Of a stretch of DNA of 64,000 nt, positions 57,235 through 64,000 are shown piece after piece. Positions within the stretch are counted from its first letter, which is position 1, and every line of letters begins with the position of its first letter. The DNA is taken from NCBI RefSeq assembly GCF_036373705.1, contig NC_089863.1:4901857-4965856 (forward strand), in the 5' to 3' direction. A program made the translations under genes and the position numbers. The notes beneath the pieces are model-generated. The model was given only the letters and a program-made list of their open reading frames with translations. It was not told the DNA's origin and made no database searches. Origin of the DNA: Amia ocellicauda. Taxonomy: Eukaryota; Chordata; Actinopteri; Amiiformes; Amiidae.

Positions 57235-57795
57235 GGACTGACACCCTGAATGACACACTGAGTGACGCACTGAGTTACTGACTGACTGACTGACACACTG
57301 AGTGAGTGACACACTGACTGACGTATTGACTGACTGACTGACTGACACATTGAATGACTGACGTATTGACTGACTGAATGACTGACACACTGAGTGACTG
57401 AGTGACACACTGACTGACTGTCACACTGAATGACTGACACACTGAGTGAATGACGTATTGACTGACTGACTGAATGACTGACACACTGACTGACTGACAC
57501 ACTGAATGACTGACACACTGACTGACTGTCACACTGAATGACTGACACACTGACTGACTGTCACACTGAATGACTGACACACTGAATGACTGACACACTG
57601 ACTGACTGTCACACTGAATGACTGACACACTGACTGACTGTCACACTGAATGACTGACACACTGAGTGAATGACGTATTGACTGACTGACTGAATGACTG
57701 ACACACTGACTGACTGACACACTGAATGACTGACACACTGACTGACTGACGTATTGACTGACTGACTGACACACTGAATGACTGACACACGGACT
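57235..57795. repeat. 20-bp-unit minisatellite ACTGACTGACACACTGAATG
   Basis: Units combine ACTG tetramers with CACACTGA and ACGTATTG, giving 16-40 bp spacings. A block with GAGTGAATGACGTATTGACT recurs at about 57443 and 57663. Cys-Gln-Ser-rich open frames on the minus strand are artefacts. Confidence 0.95.
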
Positions 57796-57850
57796 GGTTT
57801 CCATGTCGCCTATCCGGGAGTTGTCTTAGTATGCACGTGTACAGAGTACT

Positions 57851-57851
<1 letters not shown>

Positions 57852-57892
<41 letters not shown>

Positions 57893-57946
57893 GGTGCCCG
57901 TTTATTTCTACGTCTGTGTGTGTGTTGGGGGGGGGGGGGGGGGGGG
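57852..57946. repeat. (ATT)n and a 20-bp G run
   Basis: About thirteen ATT units (57852-57891) are followed by (GT)n and then an uninterrupted G run at 57927-57946. Confidence 0.95.
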
Positions 57947-57959
57947 TGCTTGTTACGTA

Positions 57960-58080
57960 GCGCCCTCTACCGCTCCCTGTGCGCATGTGCGGCAGAGTCC
58001 GGGGCCTGCGGTGACGTCGGCGCCGAGGAATGATGATTACGTAACCCGCCGGTGACGCGCCGGAGCGAGTAAACAAGCGC
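57960..58080. other. Short CpG-rich stretch
   Basis: CG-rich sequence with GCGCATGTGCG and TGACGTCGGCGCC, including a CRE-like TGACGTC. Possibly regulatory; no gene attached. Confidence 0.25.
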
Positions 58081-58339
58081 GTCACCGTCTCCAGCGTTAC
58101 CAGCAGTCATAATACTAATTAATTAATTAACCATAATACCAGCGACACTTTCTGCCAGTCTGAGTCAATACGCCGTTTACCTCGCAGGTAGACGCCAGTA
58201 CACAAGCTTTGCATTACCATTATTCTTGTTTGTATTTTTATTTACCTGCAGTGCTGCAAAAAGATAAAACACCAGACAGAGATGAAACAGACCCACGAGT
58301 GGCAGATACAGACGTTGTTCATAAGTCATGCTCAAATCA

Positions 58340-58640
58340 GTGTTTCTATAGGTGTGTCTGTGTGTCCTGTCGTTTCGTCTGTCTCTCCCCGTGTCTCTGT
58401 GTTGGTCTGTCTTTGTCTGTCTGTCTGCTTGTGTGTCGAATATCTGCCTCTCTCTCCGTCTGTCTGTGTGTCAGCCCTGGCCGCTTGTCTGTCTCTCCCT
58501 CTGTCTCTGCGCTGGTCCGTCTCTTGCCTGTCTCTCTGTTTGTGTGTCGGTCCCGGCCGCCTGTCTGTCTGTCTCTGCCTCTCTGCGCTGCGTGTCCCCC
58601 TTGCTGTGTGCGGTTGCGTGTGTGCAGAGGAGTCCTGGGA
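58340..58640. repeat. TGTCTGTCTCTC-rich degenerate repeat
   Basis: A loose tandem array of TGTGTGTC, TCTGTCTCT and CCCGGCCGCCTGTCTGTC words; a segment starting GTGTGTCAGCCCTGGCCGC at about 58466 recurs diverged at about 58542. Confidence 0.85.
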
Positions 58641-58929
58641 TTGTGCTGGATAATTCGTAAGCTGCTCTGTTTTGAAAGGGGGGGTGGATTGTGTGTCTGC
58701 GTCTGCGTGCGTGTGTGCATTGTGCCGGGTGGGGGGGGGGCTGACAGTTCCAGGTGTGAGAATATTCCAGCATACGCAACAAGCAGGCCGAATCGGTGAG
58801 ATCCTCTCCTCTTCTCACTCCCGCTGTAGCCCTGGGTGTTTCTGTAAAACTTTAAGCCCAGAAGAGGGAGGGAGAGGGTGGGGAAAAGGAGGAGGAGGAG
58901 GAGGGTGAAGGGAAGGGGGGTGGGGAGGT

Positions 58930-58937
58930 GGCAGAGG

Positions 58938-58982
<45 letters not shown>

Positions 58983-59144
58983 CACAGGAATACAGAGATG
59001 TGATGATGTCAGGATTTTTTCCTTTTTTTTCTCTCTCGCTTTCGCCTGGGTCCTGTGTCTGTGTTTGTGAGCGAGCGAGAGAGAGCGAGAGAGAGAGAGC
59101 TGCTCTGTTGCACACTGAGAGAGAGAGGGAAAGCGAGAGAGAGG

Positions 59145-59184
<40 letters not shown>

Positions 59185-59185
59185 C
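58930..59185. repeat. GA-rich microsatellites
   Basis: (GA)n at 58940-58977 and 59148-59181, with GAGCGAGA variants at 59068-59100. Confidence 0.95.
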
Positions 59186-59282
59186 AGGAGCAGAGTATGC
59201 ACAACACAAGGGAGCAAGGGACTCCATTTTGGGAAGGAGACACCGGAGCCCTCTGTAAACAAATCCTGCTTCCCTTCCTGAG
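59186..59282 (+). other. Candidate non-coding first exon end on the + strand
   Basis: CTTCCTGAGGTAAGGATCC has a near-perfect donor (CTGAG|GTAAGG, GT at 59283-59284) after GC-richer sequence, and dense CG continues downstream. In human the neighbour transcribed divergently from POLR2A is ZBTB4, which has non-coding 5' exons; this may be its counterpart. That is inference from synteny memory, not sequence homology. Confidence 0.25.
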
Positions 59283-59501
59283 GTAAGGATCCGGCCGGGC
59301 CCGGCTCAGCCCGCTGCCAGCGCTGCTGCCAAGGCCCCGGCACCTGCAGTCTGTGTCTGAGCGCAGAGCGCGGGCAGAGGGTAGGCCCTGAGTGTCGTGC
59401 TGTGTGCGTAGTTTGTGTTGTGTTGTGTGTTTGTGTTTGTGTGCTGTGGGCCTGGAAGGACTGTGGCTGAGGAGGGCAGCAGAGGTGGGATGTTGTTGTG
59501 A

Positions 59502-59677
59502 TTGTGTGTGTGTGTGTGTGTGTGTGTTGGGAGGTTTCAGGGGACTGTGCCGGGGGGTTTAGGTCTGATGGTGAATGGACTTAACTTTTGTATTTATAGA
59601 CACTCAGAGGAAAGGCAAAATAAAATACAAATGGAGGAGCACTATCTGTTTCTCCTCATTTTAGGGGGGGAGCACTT

Positions 59678-59726
<49 letters not shown>
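59502..59726. repeat. (GT)n microsatellites
   Basis: GT runs at 59502-59527 and 59681-59724. Confidence 0.97.
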
Positions 59727-59727
<1 letters not shown>

Positions 59728-60179
59728 CCCCTCCCATCCCTCTTTCCCACACACAACCCAGCCACCCATCCTGCCCCCCCCCTCCCCCATCATTCCCACC
59801 AGGGGCAAGGAAGGGTAATAGAGCTGGACCTGACGCCAGTCCGAAAGTCAGGATTTTGTGGCATTTTCCCCATTCTGTGCCCCCCCCTCCTTTGCCCTCC
59901 CCTCCCATATCTCCCTCCCCCCCCCACCTCCACTCCGAAAACAGCATTCCGCACATATGTGAACCGGGGCTCTGTATATAGCGCCTTGCAGCAAGGCACT
60001 AACATCTCAAAGCTCTTTACAACCGAGTCAGGAGGAATCATACGGTGCGGCGTCAGTCAGCTCCGGGGACAAAACTCTAATGGCCACAAAGGCATAACAT
60101 GACAACTTGTTTTTGTCCTTAATTTTACCTGTTCTGAATTAAAAGGACACAGAAATCACTGTGATGTCACTGTGATGTC

Positions 60180-60243
60180 ATTCATATATCAGGATTTCAG
60201 GGCCCAGATCTTGGTATCGAGGCACAAATCCTGATATATGAAT
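60180..60243. repeat. Small hairpin: 17-bp inverted repeat
   Basis: ATTCATATATCAGGATT and its exact complement AATCCTGATATATGAAT are separated by about 30 bp. Directly upstream, TCACTGTGATGTCA is itself repeat-like. Possibly a MITE end or an RNA hairpin. Confidence 0.8.
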
Positions 60244-60341
60244 TTAAATAAAACACACACACTTGCAGATACATACACTCACACCAACTAAACGCCCCAA
60301 TACAATCAAAACACAGCACAGATAGTAGGAGTAGATTAGAT

Positions 60342-60415
60342 TAGGCCCCTCCCCCTTGAGGGATGTCGAGGCCCCCCTCCCTTGAGGGCTCATGAGGCCC
60401 CTCCCCCTTGAGGGC
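60342..60415. repeat. Three copies of AGGCCCCTCCCCCTTGAGGG
   Basis: Three roughly 27-bp units contain AGGCCCCTCCCCCTTGAGGG with one variant. CCCT...AGGG within each unit can pair. Confidence 0.9.
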
Positions 60416-61084
60416 AAACAGTCCATCCTGGATGGAAGATTTTTTTTGTTTTCCGCTGCCCATTTCTGTTACATTGCCTGGAGGGGGCCTGGGCCTCAAG
60501 CTGTGGACCCCCAGAAATGGATCTCCTTTTATAACAGTCTCTCCTCCACCCCCGATAGTTTACGTTCCCTTCTTTTGCATTAGTCCCAGGCTTGCTGGGA
60601 ATGTCGCCACCTACAGGTCTGCCATCGCCAATGCACATTTGTATTTTGTATTTATGTAGAGAGACTCCCTATTCCTGTGGATAAATGGTTATACAGTCCG
60701 GCTGGTACACAAACAGAGAGAGAGATGGAGATAGATGACATGCACAATTAGATAGATTGTGCTCAATATGTGTAAATGCTTTTCCTTATTTTTCCTGAAT
60801 CATTATTTAATTGTTTTTATTATATATATATTTATAGAGAGATAGATAAAAACTGTACCCCATAGCTCTTGAAATAGACCTTATATAACAAAAACACTAA
60901 CAAACAGCTGACACTGAGTTTATATTCTTCCTATTTTCAGGCCCGGGGATCATCTTATTTTGTATGCAGGGGGTGGGGGGGTGAGCGCCTCTGCACCTGA
61001 GACGAACTCTCACCCTCATTCGTTCTGGATGCCTATTAAGCCGGGCTCTTATGACTACGGTGCCGGGTCGCACAGACGGGCCCC

Positions 61085-61895
61085 TCTCTCCTCCGCCGCT
61101 ATGTCTGTTAACTCCCTCCCCCTCTCTCCTTTCTCTCTCTCTCTGTCTCTCTCTATCTCTCTGTGCCAGTCCTCTGACCCCCTGCCTTCCTCTCTCCCAC
61201 ACTCTTCTTCTCTCTCTTCCTCTCATCTCTGATCCCTGCCTTCTCTGCCCCCCTCCCCCTCTATCTCTCTCACTCCCTCTCCTTCCCTCTCCCCACCTCA
61301 ACCCCTCCCAGTGCTGCTCCTTGCCCCCCCCCCCTCCCAGCCAAGTTCCACTGCCACCGGAAGTCCCATCTCGAGTGTTTGTGCGCCTGCTTCCCCTGGC
61401 CGGGCTCCACAGTCTCTCAGTCTCCTGCAGTAGGCCGCGCTTTATTATCATTATTAATATTATTATTATTTTTTTTTTTTCGTCCACGAGGGAGTGATTT
61501 CCTCTCTGAAACCTGTCTTTCTCCTATCGCCCTCTCTGTTCTCTCTTTGTCTCTCTTCTCTTGTCCTCTTCTTTCTCTTCACTCTCTCCCCCTCCCTCCC
61601 TCCCTCTAAGTTCTTTCTCAATTCTCTCCCTCCATTCTCGTTTCTCTCCCTCTCCCTCTCTCCTTCCCTCTCTTTCTCTCTTCCGCTCCCTATCTCCCTC
61701 CCTTTTTCTTTCTTCCTCTCCCCCTCTCTTCCTCTCCCTCCCTCCCTCTCTCTCTGTGTGGTAGTGTCTGGCAGTCGGGAGATGATGAGAGCTAATTAGT
61801 TTGATTTAGATTTTTCTCTCCAGCAGTGGAAAAAAAAAAGAAAAAAGGAGAAATCTGCCAGAACCGTCACCCACTTACCACCCCCCCATCCTCTT

Positions 61896-61939
<44 letters not shown>

Positions 61940-62010
61940 CGTCTCCCTCTCTCCCTCTCTCCTTCCCTCTGTGCCACCCCTCCCTGCAGATTTTCCACAG
62001 ATCCGCTCCA
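61085..62010. repeat. Pyrimidine-rich region, CTCTCTCCCTCC words
   Basis: Nearly 900 bp of C/T-rich degenerate repeat interrupted by a short GC-rich piece at 61330-61440, an (ATT)n-T run at 61445-61480 and a (CT)n at 61902-61937. No exon is supported. Confidence 0.85.
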
Positions 62011-62246
62011 GTGTCTCCCCCCCCACCCCCCTGTCACGTCTCTCCTCCCCACAGTGCTTTTGTTATTTTTGGTTGTACTTTCCCTGTTTGTGTCTCCCTC
62101 CTGACAGACGGGTGGGCGGCAATAAAGTCACACAGCGCCTCATCTTTGCTCTGAATCTCTAACCCCCACCCCCCCCTCAACCCAATAAACCCGTCCTTGA
62201 TCTTTATCTGCCTTATTCAATATCTGGCAGAAGTGATTTAATTCTA

Positions 62247-62462
62247 TTCAGACGCCAAAATGGGCCCCTTGTTTGTGGGCCGGCGTACGATATAGGGGAC
62301 ATATTTTAAATCTGATTTAGTCTGTTTTCCACTTCTATATGTTGTAGGTGGGAAATATAGGGTTGACATTGAATCTATAACATAGATACATAGATAACAG
62401 GCTCAAACAGATTTAAAATACGTCCCCTATATTTTTCATTTGGGACAATTTTGGCATCTGAA
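62247..62462. mobile_element. 216-bp MITE-like inverted-repeat element
   Basis: The left arm begins TTCAGACGCCAAAATGGG and ends GATATAGGGGACATATTTTA. The right arm begins CAGATTTAAAATACGTCCCC and ends TTTTGGCATCTGAA, the reverse complement with some substitutions and a few-bp difference in length. No target-site duplication was resolved. Confidence 0.65.
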
Positions 62463-62719
62463 CAATATAAGGGCCACACATTCCTGCCAGACGTAAAAAC
62501 GCGTATGCGTGTGTTCCCTATGGGTGGGGTGCTACAGTCACAGACTTTTATTGATTTATTGATTGATTGGTTATTTGATTGAGACCTTGGCACCTCAACC
62601 CCACGCCTGTCTCCCTCCCCCACCCCGCTGTGTTTCAGAGGCATGAGTAAGGAGCGGCTGTGAATGGGGCCACGCTCAGAGCCTACGTGGGGCCAACGTC
62701 TCCCCCTCTGCCCCCCCAG

Positions 62720-62756
62720 ACCGCAACGCCCTGCGCTGTGAGACCCAGGACCCCAG
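62720..62756 (+). other. Possible short exon with acceptor and donor
   Basis: A pyrimidine tract ending CCCCCCCAG is followed by 37 bp and a donor CCCAG|GTCAGTG. It could be a small untranslated exon of a + strand gene starting further left. No conserved peptide, so very tentative. Confidence 0.15.
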
Positions 62757-62989
62757 GTCAGTGAGGGTTGCTGTTCCTTTAACAATCCACAGAGCAGTAA
62801 TTAATATTTAATGATAATAATAATAACAGTAATAATAATACATACATGGGCTGCCTTGGCAGAGCGCATAGAGAGAGAGAGAGAGACTTGTGGGACACAA
62901 TGCCAAGCAGAAAACAGAGTAGCCTCTAACACAGTAGCCTTGTATCTGGTTTGGTCCTCGCCGGAGGCTGGTGTTGAGATTGTAGCGCT

Positions 62990-63014
62990 GTGTGTGTGTG
63001 TGTGTGTGTGTGTT
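62990..63014. repeat. (GT)n microsatellite
   Basis: About twelve GT units. Confidence 0.97.
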
Positions 63015-63920
63015 GACGGGAGGCCAAGCATGCCAGATTGAATGTGCTGATTTTAATCGGGCAGGGCTCTGTATGCAGGTGTGTACGGTGTGTATAGATC
63101 GGCTAGAGACGTGAGAAACAAAGGCCTGGGAAACTGATCCAATTAAGCAATTACCCCCAGTTAGCTGATTGATTGAGCTGAGGTGGAAGCCAGAAAGCAA
63201 AACAAAGCAGGAGACACCTCGGCGCCGGTGCGCAGGGGTGCCCTGGTAAATCCGCGGACTGTGGCAGCCCAGGGTACAGTCCAGGCCTGGTGTGGGACGG
63301 CACAGACCCACCAGGACCACAGGGAAGCGCCGAGGCCCTGTAAGGGTCCGGCCACAGCGCGGTCTGGTGCACAGAGCGCCATGTGGGCCGGCGGAGGAAT
63401 TCCCACCGTGTGTGAGACGCCGTTCACAGACACTGTTCGGCGTCTACGTGACGGATCGCTGGTCGCAGCTACGCCCCCCCCACCCCTCCATGTCTACCTC
63501 ACCGCCCCCCCCCCCACCTTGAAAAAAAAAAAAAGAAAAACCACACAGGGAGAGAGGGAAGAAAGAGAGTTGAAAAAGAAGCGACGACATGAAAGGAGTG
63601 ATTCCGAAACACGGAGGGGTCAGGGAGGAACGCGGAATCCAAATGCGGTTGCCATGGTGATGCACGGGCTGATACACAAAGAGGGAGAGAGGGAGAGGGA
63701 GGAAGAGAGAGAGAGGAGGGGAGCGGGGTGGCTGCAGTGAAGCGAACGAGAGAGAGGGAGAGCGAGAGAGACAGACAGAATGGAAGGAAGTCTGGTTACA
63801 CACACACACACACACACACAAAGGTTCCAGAAAACTCCCGCCCTCCCTCCTCATCCCCCCTTCCCTCCTCCTCTCCCTCCCTCTCTATCTCCTTTTCAGT
63901 TTCCGCTCAGTAACCTCTCT
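63015..63920. other. No gene recognised
   Basis: Mixed sequence with purine-rich GAGAGAGGGAG tracts at 63545-63580 and 63680-63775 and a (CA)n at 63799-63821. No exon with protein homology was seen. Confidence 0.4.
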
Positions 63921-63923
63921 GTG

Positions 63924-63972
<49 letters not shown>
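63924..63972. repeat. (CT)n microsatellite at the right edge
   Basis: About 23 perfect CT units followed by CTGTCTTGCGG. Confidence 0.97.
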
Positions 63973-63975
<3 letters not shown>

Positions 63976-64000
63976 TGCGGTCTCCCTGTCTCTCTGCCTC

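Overview
This is vertebrate nuclear DNA, most likely from a ray-finned fish. The protein-coding genes are split by short GT-AG introns, mostly about 80-500 bp. Between and inside them lie long microsatellites and minisatellites, short hAT- and Tc1/mariner-type elements, and interspersed repeats of a style familiar from fish genomes. A basal ray-finned fish (gar, bowfin or sturgeon type) is a guess from repeat style only. There is no operon, phage, plasmid or CRISPR content.

Layout. (1) 1-2978 is a nearly 3 kb compound CT/CA/TA satellite. It ends at a splice acceptor that opens the last coding exon (3006-3593, + strand) of a gene I do not recognise, followed by a 3' UTR with an AATAAA at 4115. 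(2) 7140-12487, minus strand: an 11-exon gene for a PRY-SPRY (B30.2) protein whose N-terminal half has three related helical segments. One 108-bp exon ends in an in-frame TAG. (3) 12488-20000: gene-poor DNA with several palindromic elements, including a 206-bp inverted repeat whose arms are identical. (4) 20178-25651, minus strand: CAPG (gelsolin-like actin-capping protein), complete from ATG to stop in eight coding exons. Its introns hold a deleted Tc1/mariner element, a 242-bp higher-order minisatellite and a hAT-type element with a perfect 8-bp target-site duplication. (5) 29300-31410: a 2.1 kb CA-rich satellite with an internal 492-bp tandem duplication. (6) 36259-51120, minus strand: POLR2A, the largest subunit of RNA polymerase II, complete in 28 coding exons (1,968 residues). 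All heptads of the C-terminal domain lie in one exon. Intron 10 holds a 1.6 kb minisatellite and intron 21 a CpG-rich one. The promoter carries a TATA-like box and an array of CCAAT boxes. (7) 51800-64000: no coding exon recognised. It has CpG-rich stretches, G-rich and 20-bp-unit minisatellites, and candidate non-coding first exons on the + strand, possibly of a gene divergent from POLR2A.

The genes are not a functional cluster: one transcription enzyme, one actin regulator, one SPRY adaptor-type protein and one unknown. All exon borders were placed by eye from conserved protein sequence, GT-AG signals and phase. For POLR2A, CAPG and the SPRY gene the phases of all exons add up to an open frame, apart from the noted TAG. 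The most unusual content is the repeat architecture, not a new gene system.
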